A stretch of 64,000 nucleotides of DNA from Novosphingobium barchaimii LL02 (GCF_001046635.1 NZ_KQ130455.1:124001-188000); one strand, 5' to 3'. Counted from the first letter of the stretch, positions 23,294 through 32,973 are shown. The notes: generated by a model from the letters alone, not told the origin. Numbers and translations are program-made.

Positions 23294-24013
23294 TCAGCCC
23301 TCGCCGATACGGTCCGCAAACAGCAGGCGCCCGCCTGATATGTGCCACAGCGCTTCGTTGAAGTCGGAGTTGCTCATCGCGAAACAGCCTTCGCTGCGGC
23401 CGAGCTTGCCCCACTTTTCGATCATGGTGGGGTCCACGTACCATGCGGGGTGCATGACGATCGCGCGTGGCAGCGCCATCGAATTGTCGTTGTCCAGTCC
23501 GACGAGGCGGATCGAGGTGCCGTACTTGCCCTTGTACCATTCGGCGGTGAGGTAGGCCCCGCGTGAGGTCGCCTCGGAGCCGGGCGTGTTGGAGAAACTT
23601 TGCAGCCAGCCGCTGTGCGCCGGATCGGAGCCGCGTCCGTGGGCCACCAGGAACGAGCGCACGGTCCCGTTCTCCAGATTGGCGAAATGCAGGCGCGGCT
23701 TCCACGATGGCTGCGCGAAATCGACGATCCCGACCACGTCCGCACGCCACAGATGCCCGCGCACGCGCTGGGCCTGGAGCGACGCGACCTGAAGAACGCG
23801 ATTCTGATATGAGGTCAGCCCGCTGGCCAGCGCCGGGGCCGTGGAAAGGCCGGTCGGAAATGTGCTTGCCAGCGTAGCGGCGGCGCCTTCGCCGGGCGAT
23901 GCGGCACCTGAACTCAGTTCTTCCGCCGCGAAGGCGCGAGATGGAAGGGCCAGGCCGAGGCCTGCTACGAGACTGCCCTTGAGTACTTTCCGCCGGGAAT
24001 GGGTGCGATCCAT
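23294..24013 (-). CDS. Murein L,D-transpeptidase catalytic-domain protein with Tat signal
   Basis: The 239-residue exported protein has a twin-arginine signal (SRRKVLKGSLVAGLGLALPS RAFA, residues 6-29). The YkuD-like catalytic region includes MHPAWYVD and the nucleophile cysteine in KLGRSEGCFAMSN. This matches the murein L,D-transpeptidase catalytic domain family rather than classic ErfK. It may crosslink peptidoglycan or attach proteins to it. It is monocistronic, 163 bases after the phaZ-side terminator region. Confidence 0.83.
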   Translation of the reverse strand: MDRTHSRRKVLKGSLVAGLGLALPSRAFAAEELSSGAASPGEGAAATLASTFPTGLSTAPALASGLTSYQNRVLQVASLQAQRVRGHLWRADVVGIVDFAQPSWKPRLHFANLENGTVRSFLVAHGRGSDPAHSGWLQSFSNTPGSEATSRGAYLTAEWYKGKYGTSIRLVGLDNDNSMALPRAIVMHPAWYVDPTMIEKWGKLGRSEGCFAMSNSDFNEALWHISGGRLLFADRIGEG

Positions 24014-24124
24014 AGTTGCACTAATAACACAACCTGGCGCAGCGATCTACCGTTCCGTCGAGCGATTGGCGCACCCGCAGAGCGCTCTGGCGCATCCAGG
24101 CCGGAGCGGGGCAATTTACACGAA

Positions 24125-24167
24125 CGCGTGGTCCCGGTTTTACCCCGGTTTTACCCGGGACCACGCG
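24125..24167 (-). terminator. Strong hairpin downstream of phaZ
   Basis: CGCGTGGTCCCGG (24125-24137) pairs perfectly with CCGGGACCACGCG (24155-24167). The loop holds a direct repeat of GGTTTTACCC. There is no long T-run after the stem, so it may be an attenuator or transcript-stabilising hairpin rather than a textbook terminator. It lies 10 bases past the phaZ stop. Confidence 0.65.
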
Positions 24168-24176
24168 ATCCGCGAA

Positions 24177-25421
24177 TCAGGCCACCACCTTCAACGACTT
24201 GCGGCTGTGCTGGGCGATCCAGTCCTCCAGCACCGGAGCGATTCGGTTTCGCCACTTGCTGCCGTTGAAGATACCGTAATGGCCAACTTCCTCGGCCAGA
24301 TAATACTTCTTGCTCTTCTCGGGCAGGTGGCTTGCCAGGTGCAGTGCGGCACGGGTCTGGCCGATGCCGGAAATATCGTCACGCTCGCCCTCGACGGCCA
24401 GAAGCGCCGTGTCGCGGATCCCCGACAGATCGATAACCTCGCCGCGGTGGACGAATTCACCCTTGGGCAATGAGTGTTTCTGGAACACGTGTTCCACCGT
24501 CTGGAGATAGAAGTCGGCGGTCATATCGCACACGGCGCGGTATTCATCGTAGAACGCCTTGGTCGAATCCGCGCTGTCGCCGTCGCCGGCGACCATGTGC
24601 TTGAACATGCCGTAGTGGCTCATCATGTGGCTGCCCAGGTTCATCGCCATGAAGCCGGCCAACTGCAGGAAGCCCGGATAGACCCTGCGGCCGGCGCCTG
24701 GGTACATCTGCGGCACAGTGGCAACGACGTTGTTCTCGAACCAGGAAAGCGGCTGCTGCATCGCCACGTCGTTGACGCTGGTGGGCGCCTCACGGGTGTC
24801 GATCGGGCCGCCCATCATGGTCAGTGTGGCAGGGCGGCAGGGATGCCTCTTGGCGCCCATGATTGCCGTGGCGGCATAGGCGGGAACCGACGGCTGGCAC
24901 ACTGCGAGCATATGCGCGCCGGGGCCGATGTGGTCGAGGAAGTCGATGACGTAGTCGATATAGTCGTCGAGGTCGAACTTGCCGGCGCTGGCGGGAACCA
25001 GCTTCGCATCGGCCCAGTCGGTAATGTAGACTTCGCAGCTTTCCGCCATGCGAGCCACCGTGCCGCGCAGAAGAGTGGCGTAGTGGCCGCTCATTGGTGC
25101 GACGATCAAGAGCTTGGGGGCATTTGCCGGCAGGCCCGGATGCTCGAAGCGCAGCAGGTTGCCGAAGGGGCGATGGAGCACGATCGATTCGGTGACGGGA
25201 TGGGTCTTGCCGCCCACGGTCACCGTCTCGATCCCGAAAGCAGGCTTGCCGCGCGGAGCAGCGGCATGCGCGAATACGTCCAGTGCCGAGGCCATGACAG
25301 GGCCCAAGCCGAAGTAACCCATTGGAAGTTTGGGATTGCTCAGCATTTCCGCGCCAACCGATGCCCATGCGGCGGCACCGCTCATCATCGTACGCTGCAG
25401 TTCGTAGGCGTTGTAAAGCAA
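24177..25421 (-). CDS. phaZ: Intracellular polyhydroxyalkanoate depolymerase
   Basis: The 414-residue enzyme mobilises intracellular PHB granules. The lipase-box-like motif MLAVCQPSVPAYAATAIMG has the cysteine nucleophile typical of intracellular PhaZ, and VGHYGIFNGSKWR carries the C-terminal histidine. MLYNAYELQRTMMSGAAAWA is the conserved N-terminus. The matching synthase phaC begins at 63376 in the same window. The 226-base region to the divergent ABC transporter gene shows no further gene. Confidence 0.93.
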   Translation of the reverse strand: MLYNAYELQRTMMSGAAAWASVGAEMLSNPKLPMGYFGLGPVMASALDVFAHAAAPRGKPAFGIETVTVGGKTHPVTESIVLHRPFGNLLRFEHPGLPANAPKLLIVAPMSGHYATLLRGTVARMAESCEVYITDWADAKLVPASAGKFDLDDYIDYVIDFLDHIGPGAHMLAVCQPSVPAYAATAIMGAKRHPCRPATLTMMGGPIDTREAPTSVNDVAMQQPLSWFENNVVATVPQMYPGAGRRVYPGFLQLAGFMAMNLGSHMMSHYGMFKHMVAGDGDSADSTKAFYDEYRAVCDMTADFYLQTVEHVFQKHSLPKGEFVHRGEVIDLSGIRDTALLAVEGERDDISGIGQTRAALHLASHLPEKSKKYYLAEEVGHYGIFNGSKWRNRIAPVLEDWIAQHSRKSLKVVA

Positions 25422-25647
25422 AGTGAATCTCCTGGCCGAAATCGGCCGTCAATCGGTCAATTAAACCATGATCTGGGCACTAGGGGTTAATGGTGCAACG
25501 CGGCAATTACGAAATCTGTTAGTCGTATTTCGCGCAAATCCACCGCTTCGTCGCGAATTTCCCATATTCCGGCTGCTCTGGCATCAAGAAAGTCATTGTA
25601 CCCAAGGAGGCCTTTTCCTTCATCGCGCCAAGCTGTAAGGGCGCGCG

Positions 25648-27483
25648 ATGGACACGGCGCAGGGCATATCCGCTTCATCTGAAGACACCGCCGCACCGGC
25701 GAAGCGCAGCAGGAGCCGCAAGGGAAACCTCGGCCCCTTGCGCATGGTCTGGCGCGAGATGCTCAAGTATCCGGGCTGGATGGCCATGGCGGGCCTGGCG
25801 CTGATCACCACGGCGACTTCGACCCTGGCCATCCCGTTCGGCTTCCGCCAGATCATCGATCAGGGATTTGCGAAAGGCGCCGATCCCCATGCGATCCGCT
25901 GGTGGTTCGCGGCGCTGCTTGGCGTGGTGGTGGTGCTGGCTATAGCCACCGCGATCCGGTTCTACTCGGTCTCCTGGCTTGGGGAGCGCGTCATTGCCGA
26001 TATCCGCCTGCGGGTACAGCGGCACATGCTGACGCTGGCGCCGGGTTTCTTCGAGGAAAACAGTCCCAAGGAAATCTCCTCGCGCCTGACCGCCGACACC
26101 GCGATCATCGAGCAGATCGTCGGCACCACGGTATCGGTGGCGCTGCGCAATGCCATCATGGCGATCGGCGGGGTGATCTACCTGTTCGCGCTGGAGCCCC
26201 GGCTGACCGCGGGCCTGGTGATCGCCATTCCCGTCGTGATCGTGCCTATCGCGATGTTCGGACGGCGGCTGCGTGCGGTATCCCGGTCTAGCCAGGACCG
26301 CGTTGCCGACATCGGCGCTCTGACCGGCGAAGTTCTTGGTGCGATCAAGATCGTGCAGGCGTTCAATCAGGAAGGCCGCGAGCATGAGCGGTTCGCCGCC
26401 GCCGTCGAACGCACGTTCGATACCGGCAAGAAGCGCATCTTCATCCGCTCGGTCATGACCGCGGTGATCATGTTCCTGATCTTCGGCGCGATCACGGTCA
26501 TCATGTGGTGCGGCGCCATCGGTGTTGCCGCCGGCTCGATCACGGGCGGCACCATCGCCGCTTTCGTTGTCACCGCAGGCATCGTGGCAGGCGCGTTCGG
26601 CTCGCTGACCGAGGTCTACGGCGACCTTGTGCGCGGCGCAGGTGCCGCCAGTCGCCTTGCCGAACTGCTGGGCGAGCGTCCCACCATCGCCGCGCCTGCG
26701 CGCGCCCTGCTGCTGCCTGAGCCGCCGCGCGGCAAGCTCGCTTTCGAGCGCGTGACTTTCCGCTATCCCTCACGCCCCGACCTGCCGGCGCTGCACGATT
26801 TCAACCTGACCATCGAACCGGGCGAGACAGTGGCGATCGTCGGACCTTCGGGCGGTGGCAAGTCGACGCTGTTCCAGCTTGCCGAGCGTTTCTACGATCC
26901 GCAGAGCGGCGCCATCAAGATCGACGGCGTGCCGCTCGCCTCTGCCGATCCGGGGCAGATTCGCGAGCGCATCGCGCTTGTCCCGCAGGAAGGCGTGCTG
27001 TTCGCCGCGAGCGCCCGCGACAACTTGCGCTATGGCAACTGGCAGGCCGATGACGCCGCGATCTGGGAAGCGGCCCGCGCCGCCAACGCGGAAAGCTTCC
27101 TGCGCGCGCTGCCGCAGGGCCTCGATACCTTCCTGGGCGAAGACGGCGCCCGCCTTTCCGGCGGCCAGCGCCAGCGTATCGCGATTGCCCGGGCATTGCT
27201 GCGCGACGTGCCGATCCTGCTGCTGGACGAGGCGACGAGCGCGCTCGACGCCGAGAGCGAGAGGCTGGTGCAGGACGCGCTCGACCGGTTGATGGCGCAC
27301 CGCACCACGCTGGTCATTGCCCACCGCCTCGCCACGGTGCGCCAGGCAGACCGGATCATCGTCATGGACGCCGGCCGTATCGTCGAACAGGGCACGCACG
27401 ACAGCCTGACCCGGGCCGGCGGGCTCTATGCGCGCCTTGCCTCGCTTCAGTTCGACAGCCCGCCGATCATCCCGCTGGGTTGA
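25648..27483 (+). CDS. MsbA-like ABC exporter (fused membrane and ATPase domains)
   Basis: The 611-residue half-transporter has six membrane segments over about residues 40-310. The ATPase domain follows: Walker A (IVGPSGGGKSTLFQL), signature (ARLSGGQRQRIAIARAL), Walker B (PILLLDEATSALD) and an H-loop (VIAHRLATVR). It probably acts as a homodimer exporting lipid or drug-like substrates. The substrate cannot be set from sequence. The N-terminal 30 residues are basic and Ser/Ala-rich. Confidence 0.9.
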   Translation: MDTAQGISASSEDTAAPAKRSRSRKGNLGPLRMVWREMLKYPGWMAMAGLALITTATSTLAIPFGFRQIIDQGFAKGADPHAIRWWFAALLGVVVVLAIATAIRFYSVSWLGERVIADIRLRVQRHMLTLAPGFFEENSPKEISSRLTADTAIIEQIVGTTVSVALRNAIMAIGGVIYLFALEPRLTAGLVIAIPVVIVPIAMFGRRLRAVSRSSQDRVADIGALTGEVLGAIKIVQAFNQEGREHERFAAAVERTFDTGKKRIFIRSVMTAVIMFLIFGAITVIMWCGAIGVAAGSITGGTIAAFVVTAGIVAGAFGSLTEVYGDLVRGAGAASRLAELLGERPTIAAPARALLLPEPPRGKLAFERVTFRYPSRPDLPALHDFNLTIEPGETVAIVGPSGGGKSTLFQLAERFYDPQSGAIKIDGVPLASADPGQIRERIALVPQEGVLFAASARDNLRYGNWQADDAAIWEAARAANAESFLRALPQGLDTFLGEDGARLSGGQRQRIAIARALLRDVPILLLDEATSALDAESERLVQDALDRLMAHRTTLVIAHRLATVRQADRIIVMDAGRIVEQGTHDSLTRAGGLYARLASLQFDSPPIIPLG

Positions 27484-27710
27484 CGCCTGCTCTGGGGACG
27501 GCGCTGCCTCCAACGGAGGGAGCCTCGTTTAAGGGAGCGGTGCCAGCCGTGATTGCGGCGGATTTGCCGCTCATCGCAAGGCAGAGGCGATCCGACGCCA
27601 TTTTCGGCTGGCATTGCGCGGGATGACAATTATGTTGCGCGCCATCGTGGGCCGTCGTGGCCCAGCCGTAATATCCTGTCGTACCCCCATTTTCACGAAA
27701 AGGTCAGGAC

Positions 27711-29864
27711 ATGTCCCGCTTCTCCGGCAAGGTGCTCGCTTCGAGCGCTGCTGTTTCCGTTTTCGCTCTCGGCTTTGGCCTGTCGTTCACCGCTAGCGCA
27801 CAGGAAGCAGCCCCCGCTGCCAAGCCGTCGCTCGCGCCTTCTGCCGACTGGGGCAAGTTCGGGGTCCAGACCCAGTGGATCGACAAGTCGGTCAAGCCGG
27901 GCGACGATTTCGACGCCTACGTCAACGGCACCTGGAACAAGACCGTCGAACTGCCCGCCGACCGTACGCGGTGGGGCTCGTTCATCGAGCTGAACGACTT
28001 GTCGGAACAGCGCGTTCACGCGATCCTCGATGAGCTGGTCGCCTCCAACCCCGCGCCGGGTTCGGACGCCGCGCGCATCGCGGCCGCCTACAAGGCGTTC
28101 ATGGACACCGGCGCGATCAACGCGGCTGGTCTTGCCCCGGCCAAGCCCTACCTTGACCGGATCAAGGCGGCGAAGACCCCCGCCGATCTCGCCCATCTGT
28201 TCGGCCAGCCCGGCTATGCCTCGCCGCTGGGCGCCTATGTCGGCGCGGATGACAAGCAGAGCGACATCTACGCGCTCAACATCGGCGTCTCCGGCCTCGG
28301 CCTGCCCGACCGCGACTACTACCTGAAGAACGACGAGCGTTCGGTCACCCTGCGCGCCCAGTACCAGACGTATCTGGCGTTCCTGCTCGGCAAGGCCGGC
28401 TATCCCGACGCGCAAGGCGCCGCCAAGGCGGTGCTGGCGCTTGAAACCAGCATCGCCCAGGCCGACTGGGACCGCGCCGCTGCGCGCAACCCCGACCTCA
28501 CCTACAACAAGCTGCCCGTCGCCGAATTCGAAGCCATGGGTTCGCCCGGCGTGGTGAAGGGCTTCCTCACCAGCCTCGGCGCGCAGAAGGCCACGTATGT
28601 GCTCGCCGCCGAAATCCCGCCCACGGCCGAGGAACTGAAGGCCGCCCGCATCGATGCGGCAAAGGCGCAGACGCTGTTCGGCGGCGGTGTGCCGGCGGTG
28701 ATCAAGCTGGTGGACACGGTGCCGGTGGCGACCTGGCAGGCCTACATGACCGCGCATTTCCTCAGCGACAATGCCACGGTCCTGCCGTCCGAAATCGACG
28801 ACGCGCGCTTCGCCTTCTACGGCAAGACGCTGTCCGGGCAGCCCGAGCAGCGCGCCCGCTGGAAGCGCGGCATCGCGGCGGTCGAAGGCATGGCCGGCGA
28901 ACTGGTCGGCAAGATCTACGCCGCGAAGTATTTCCCGGCCGAGCAGAAGGCGGCGATGACCGACCTTGTCGCGAATCTGCGCAAGGCCATGGGCGTCAAC
29001 CTCAAGGACCTGGCGTGGATGAGCCCCGCCACCCGCGTCGAGGCCAAGGCCAAGCTGGATGCCTTCACGCCCAAGATCGGCGCTCCCGCGACGTTCAAGA
29101 CGTATGAAGGCCTTGCCTTCTCGCCCACCGACCCGCTGGGCAACGCCGTCGCCGCCGGCGCCTGGCAGAGCGCCTTCGACATGAACCGCATCGGCCAGAA
29201 CGTCGACCGCGCGGAGTGGGGAATGCTGCCCGAGACGGTCAACGCCTACTACAATTCGACCTTCAACGAGATCGTCTTCCCCGCTGCGATCCTGCAGCCG
29301 CCGTTCTTCAACCTGACGGCGGACCCGGCGGTCAACTACGGCGGCATCGGCGCGGTGATCGGTCATGAAATGGGCCACGGCTTCGACGATCAGGGCGCCA
29401 AGTCCGATGGCACCGGCAACCTGCGGGACTGGTGGACTCCGGCCGACAAGGCGGCGTTCGAAAAGCTGCAGGACAAGCTGGCGGCGCAGTATGACGCGCT
29501 CTGCCCGTTCGATGACGGCAAGACCTGCGTGAACGGTCACCTCACCATGGGCGAGAACATCGGCGATCTTGGCGGCCTCAGCCTTGCCTACCGCGCCTAC
29601 AAGCTGTCGCTGAACGGCAAGCCGGCGCCTGTGATCGACGGTTTCACCGGCGACCAGCGCTTCTTCATGGGCTGGGCGCAGGTATGGCGCTCGAAGGTGC
29701 GCGAGGCGCAGGCCCGCCAGTTCCTGATCACCGATCCGCACTCGCCGCCGCAGTACCGCATCAACGGGATCGTTCGTAACTTCGACGAATGGTACAAGGC
29801 GTTCGGGGTGAAGCCGGGCGAGAAGCTGTACCTGGCTCCCAAGGACCGCGTGCGTATCTGGTAA
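27711..29864 (+). CDS. M13-family zinc metallopeptidase (neprilysin/PepO-like), secreted
   Basis: The 717-residue protein has a signal peptide ending FTASAQE. The zinc site is VIGHEMGHGFDDQGAKSDGT at about residues 549-568 (HExxH), with the third ligand in GENIGDLGGLSLAYRAY. The NAYYN substrate-binding motif (VNAYYNSTFNEIVFPAAIL) precedes it, and a C-terminal RVW-like end (KDRVRIW) matches the family. It cleaves peptides in the periplasm or outside the cell. The gene is monocistronic. Confidence 0.93.
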   Translation: MSRFSGKVLASSAAVSVFALGFGLSFTASAQEAAPAAKPSLAPSADWGKFGVQTQWIDKSVKPGDDFDAYVNGTWNKTVELPADRTRWGSFIELNDLSEQRVHAILDELVASNPAPGSDAARIAAAYKAFMDTGAINAAGLAPAKPYLDRIKAAKTPADLAHLFGQPGYASPLGAYVGADDKQSDIYALNIGVSGLGLPDRDYYLKNDERSVTLRAQYQTYLAFLLGKAGYPDAQGAAKAVLALETSIAQADWDRAAARNPDLTYNKLPVAEFEAMGSPGVVKGFLTSLGAQKATYVLAAEIPPTAEELKAARIDAAKAQTLFGGGVPAVIKLVDTVPVATWQAYMTAHFLSDNATVLPSEIDDARFAFYGKTLSGQPEQRARWKRGIAAVEGMAGELVGKIYAAKYFPAEQKAAMTDLVANLRKAMGVNLKDLAWMSPATRVEAKAKLDAFTPKIGAPATFKTYEGLAFSPTDPLGNAVAAGAWQSAFDMNRIGQNVDRAEWGMLPETVNAYYNSTFNEIVFPAAILQPPFFNLTADPAVNYGGIGAVIGHEMGHGFDDQGAKSDGTGNLRDWWTPADKAAFEKLQDKLAAQYDALCPFDDGKTCVNGHLTMGENIGDLGGLSLAYRAYKLSLNGKPAPVIDGFTGDQRFFMGWAQVWRSKVREAQARQFLITDPHSPPQYRINGIVRNFDEWYKAFGVKPGEKLYLAPKDRVRIW

Positions 29865-30014
29865 GCGGCTGCGCAGGCCCACCCCGCCATTCAGACGAGT
29901 TGGCGGCGGCGGGGTGGGCCTCGCGGTGCCGGTGTTTTCGATGCCCGGCAAAATTCCGCATCGCGGCACGTGCCCGGTTGACTTGACCTGTCCATCCGGC
30001 ATGACCTTTCGCCC

Positions 30015-30827
30015 ATGGACCTTACTTTCACCGCGATCCTCCTCGGCATTGTCGAGGGCCTCACCGAGTTCCTGCCCGTCTCTTCGACCGGCCATCTCAT
30101 CCTTGCCACCCGCCTGTTCGGTTACGATTCCAGCCAATGGGCGACGTTCAACATCGTCATCCAGCTGGGCGCGATCCTGGCTGTGATCGTGCAGTTCTGG
30201 CGTACCTTCTGGGCCGTTGGCACCGGGCTTCTGAAGCTCAATCCCACATCGATCCGCTTCGTGCGCAATGTGCTGCTGGCCTTCATCCCGTCGGCCATTC
30301 TCGGCCTGCTTCTCAAGCACTACATTGACGCCCTGCTGGGTGAACCGGCTGTGGTCGCCTGGGCGTTGATAATCGGCGGCTTCGCCATCCTCGGCGTCGA
30401 GAAGATCGCCAAGCCCGGCCCGCTGACGGGCGTCGCCGAACTGCCCGCGAAGCAGTGCCTCGGCGTCGGCCTTGCGCAGTGCCTCGCGATGGTGCCGGGC
30501 GTCAGCCGTTCCGGCGCGACGATCATGGGCGCGCTGGCGATGGGCGTCGAGCGCCGCACCGCCGCCGAATTCAGCTTCTTCCTTGCGGTTCCCACGATGG
30601 TCGGGGCAACCACGCTGGAACTGCTGGGCGCGCGCGAGGAACTGATGGCGGGCACCGGGGTTGTGGGCTGGAGCGAGATCGCCATCGGCTTCTTCGTTTC
30701 CTTCGTGGTGGCGCTGGTCGTCATCAAGGCGTTCATGGCCTTCGTCAGCAAGTCCGGTTTCGCGCCGTTCGCGTGGTATCGCATCTGTGCCGGAGCCCTG
30801 GCGCTGTTCCTTTTGTCGAGGGTCTGA
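30015..30827 (+). CDS. uppP: Undecaprenyl-diphosphate phosphatase UppP (BacA)
   Basis: UppP recycles the lipid carrier for peptidoglycan synthesis. The 270-residue polytopic membrane protein carries both family signatures: GIVEGLTEFLPVSSTGHLIL near the N-terminus and MVPGVSRSGATIMGALAMGV at about residue 160. It ends three bases before the PPK2 start, so the two are probably co-transcribed. Confidence 0.96.
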   Translation: MDLTFTAILLGIVEGLTEFLPVSSTGHLILATRLFGYDSSQWATFNIVIQLGAILAVIVQFWRTFWAVGTGLLKLNPTSIRFVRNVLLAFIPSAILGLLLKHYIDALLGEPAVVAWALIIGGFAILGVEKIAKPGPLTGVAELPAKQCLGVGLAQCLAMVPGVSRSGATIMGALAMGVERRTAAEFSFFLAVPTMVGATTLELLGAREELMAGTGVVGWSEIAIGFFVSFVVALVVIKAFMAFVSKSGFAPFAWYRICAGALALFLLSRV

Positions 30828-30830
30828 CAC

Positions 30831-31637
30831 ATGGGTAGCGGCAAAGATAAAAGCGTCGCCGACAAGCTCCACCGCAAGGACTACGAGAAGCTTCTCGAGC
30901 CCATGGAGGAGGAACTGGTCGCCATGGCACGCTGGGCGCAGAAAACCGCGGCCCGTGTCCTTGTCCTGTTCGAAGGGCGCGATACTGCTGGCAAGGGCGG
31001 CGCGATCAAGGCGTTGTCCGGCCAGCTCAATCCCCGCCAGTGCCGCACGGTCGCGCTCGCCGCGCCGAGCGAGCGCGAGCAGGGGGAATGGTACTTTCAG
31101 CGGTACGTACCCCATCTGCCGGCGCGTGGAGAGATCGTGCTGTTCGATCGCTCGTGGTACAACCGTGCCGGGGTGGAGCGGGTGATGGGCTATGCCGACC
31201 ATGCCCAGGTCGAGGCCTTCCTGCATCATGCCCCGCTGTTCGAGAAGGCGCTCGTCGACGACGGCATTCTGCTGTTCAAGTACTGGCTCTCCTGCGACCA
31301 GGAGAAGCAGGAGGAACGACTTGCCGAACGCGCCGATGACCCGCTCAAGCGCTGGAAGCTCTCGCCCATCGATATCGCCGCGCGGGAGAAGTATGATGAG
31401 TACACGCTGGCGCGCGAAGCGATGCTCAAGGGCAGCCACACGGCCCATGCGCCCTGGACGCTGGTGGACTTCAACGACCAGAAGCGAGGACGCCTAACCC
31501 TGATTCGCGACTTTCTCGATCGTTTGCCCGACACGGGCCTCGAAGCGCCGGAAGTTGACCTGCCGCCGCTCAAAGGAAAGCTCCGCCGCGAGAAATTCGG
31601 CGTTCTTGAGCCTATCGAGTCGTTTCCGATGCCTTGA
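30831..31637 (+). CDS. ppk2: Polyphosphate kinase 2 (PPK2 family)
   Basis: The 268-residue single-domain PPK2 uses polyphosphate to phosphorylate nucleotides. Walker A (VLFEGRDTAGKGGAIKAL), Walker B/lid (IVLFDRSWYNRAGVERVMGY) and the downstream WKLSPID and WTLVDFNDQKRGRL motifs are all present. Whether it prefers GDP, ADP or AMP is not decided here. It is placed directly after uppP with a 3-base gap. Confidence 0.92.
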   Translation: MGSGKDKSVADKLHRKDYEKLLEPMEEELVAMARWAQKTAARVLVLFEGRDTAGKGGAIKALSGQLNPRQCRTVALAAPSEREQGEWYFQRYVPHLPARGEIVLFDRSWYNRAGVERVMGYADHAQVEAFLHHAPLFEKALVDDGILLFKYWLSCDQEKQEERLAERADDPLKRWKLSPIDIAAREKYDEYTLAREAMLKGSHTAHAPWTLVDFNDQKRGRLTLIRDFLDRLPDTGLEAPEVDLPPLKGKLRREKFGVLEPIESFPMP

Positions 31638-31780
31638 ATCGGCGTCCGGTGCTTGACTTTGCGGGGCCGATTCTGCATGGGCCGCAGCCTTGCAGGGCAG
31701 CATGCATATGCCGCCCTCGTGGTATTGTTTAAACGCCGGCCTGCCAGGGCGGCTGAAACTTAGAGAGTACAGGAACCGCC

Positions 31781-31948
31781 ATGGCGAAGCCCGCAACCGT
31801 CAAGATCCGTCTGGTCTCGACCGCCGACACCGGATTTTTCTACGTTACGAAGAAGAATCCCCGGAACACCACCGAGAAGATGAGCTTCTCCAAGTACGAT
31901 CCCGTCGTGCGCAAGCATGTCGAGTTCAAGGAAGCCAAGATCAAGTAA
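31781..31948 (+). CDS. rpmG: 50S ribosomal protein L33
   Basis: A 55-residue gene: [20 protein letters not shown] followed by [20 protein letters not shown] and a C-terminus EFKEAKIK, which is typical alphaproteobacterial L33 (the cysteine-free form). AGGA lies 7 bases before the ATG. It is a zinc-independent L33 by absence of CxxC. Confidence 0.96.
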   Translation: MAKPATVKIRLVSTADTGFFYVTKKNPRNTTEKMSFSKYDPVVRKHVEFKEAKIK

Positions 31949-31990
31949 GGTTCACGGTCGGTTCAAGGCTGTGGACCCAATGGGGAAGCC

Positions 31991-32647
31991 ATGAACCGTA
32001 CCATGAAAACCTTTCGATCCTGTGTGAGCGCGGCCGCTTTGGCCGCGCTTTCCATTCCGGCTCTCGCGCTTTCGCAGCCGGCTCTCGCAGCCGAACCTGC
32101 CGATGCGAAGCAGCTGGCACAGGCCGTCGAGGCGCTGCGCGCGATCGACAGTCTGAAGGCCAACTTCGTCCAGACCGACCGTTCTGGTCAGTCCGTGAAC
32201 GGCGTGCTGACACTCAAGCGGCCCGGTAAGATCCGTTTCCAGTACGAGAAGAGCGCCAACATGCTCATCGTCGGCGACGGCAAGGCCCTGACCCTTATCG
32301 ATTACGACGTGCGCCAGGTGCAGCGCTGGCCGATCAGCAACAGCCCGCTGGGCGCGCTGCTGGATCCCAAGCGCGATGTCGCCAGGTTTGGCCGCGTGTT
32401 GCCGACTGGCAATCCCAATGTCATCAGCATCGAAGTGCGCGATAGCACTCATCCCGAATACGGGGTCATCACGCTGATCTTCCAGCGCAAGGCCTCCGCG
32501 CCGGGGGGACTGGAACTGACCTACTGGGTTTCGCTCGATTCGCAGAACAAGCGCACCACCATCTCGCTATCGAATCAGCGCTACGGCGTACCGGTTACCG
32601 ATAATGATTTTCGCTGGAACGATCCGCGTCCTCGCAATCGTCGTTAA
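31991..32647 (+). CDS. lolA: LolA-like outer-membrane lipoprotein carrier protein
   Basis: The 218-residue periplasmic protein has a signal peptide (residues 1-33, ending ALAA). LKANFVQTDRSGQSVNGVLT followed by LKRPGKIRFQYEKSANMLIV is the conserved LolA core. LolA ferries lipoproteins from LolCDE to the outer membrane. The start at 31991 is used; MKTF at 32003 is an alternative. Confidence 0.88.
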   Translation: MNRTMKTFRSCVSAAALAALSIPALALSQPALAAEPADAKQLAQAVEALRAIDSLKANFVQTDRSGQSVNGVLTLKRPGKIRFQYEKSANMLIVGDGKALTLIDYDVRQVQRWPISNSPLGALLDPKRDVARFGRVLPTGNPNVISIEVRDSTHPEYGVITLIFQRKASAPGGLELTYWVSLDSQNKRTTISLSNQRYGVPVTDNDFRWNDPRPRNRR

Positions 32648-32732
32648 CGCACTCGTCGCCGGCTTGGAACGGGTCGGCGCAGGTTGTGCGCTCTTAGCGA
32701 CAAACAGCGACAGTTTTCTGACTTTCGTTCAC

Positions 32733-32760
32733 TTGGCAGCAAGGCAATCCATCCTACATA
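32733..32760 (+). promoter_or_regulatory. Sigma-70-type promoter for a candidate small RNA
   Basis: TTGGCA (32733-32738) and TACATA (32755-32760) are separated by 16 bases, matching -35 and -10 elements with two mismatches each. It lies in the 326-base lolA-xthA gap and faces a run of three hairpins. Confidence 0.5.
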
Positions 32761-32766
32761 GGTGTT

Positions 32767-32891
32767 GTCAGAGCGGCTTTGAGGCGGGTTTCCCCCCTGT
32801 TGCCCGCGCCTCCTGAGTGGCCGCTTTGATACTAGCGTGACGAACGCTTACAGGAACCCTCGAGCCTCTGCCCCCGGCTCGAGGGTTTTCT
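32767..32891 (+). ncRNA. Candidate structured small RNA with terminator, between lolA and xthA
   Basis: The predicted transcript of about 125 bases folds into three successive stems. The first is AGCGGC (32772-32777) with GCCGCT (32820-32825), enclosing GAGGCG/CGCCTC. The second is AGCGT (32834-32838) with ACGCT (32844-32848). The third is a perfect 12-bp terminator stem (32855-32866 with 32876-32887) followed by TTCT. No reading frame fits. Its family is unknown; a 6S-type RNA was considered but not proved. Confidence 0.5.
32855..32891 (+). terminator. Rho-independent terminator
   Basis: AACCCTCGAGCC pairs with GGCTCGAGGGTT across a 9-base loop, followed by a short T-rich tail. It lies 208 bases past lolA and 83 bases before xthA, so it more likely ends the candidate small RNA than lolA itself. 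Confidence 0.85.
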
Positions 32892-32973
32892 GTTGCCTGC
32901 CTCAGGGCTCCCCGTCTGGGAGCGCTGCGGCCCCCTCTGGCATTTCCCGAACCGGGTGCTTAAAGCCAGCGCC

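Noticed and set aside
27693-31448. A 1251-codon open frame on the minus strand across the M13 peptidase, uppP and ppk2
   Set aside because: It is an antisense shadow produced by GC-rich codon bias; it has no family signature and runs through three well-supported genes.
32767-32947. Assignment of the lolA-xthA RNA candidate as 6S RNA
   Set aside because: The size and terminal stem were suggestive, but the long closing stem and central bubble could not be built convincingly by eye.
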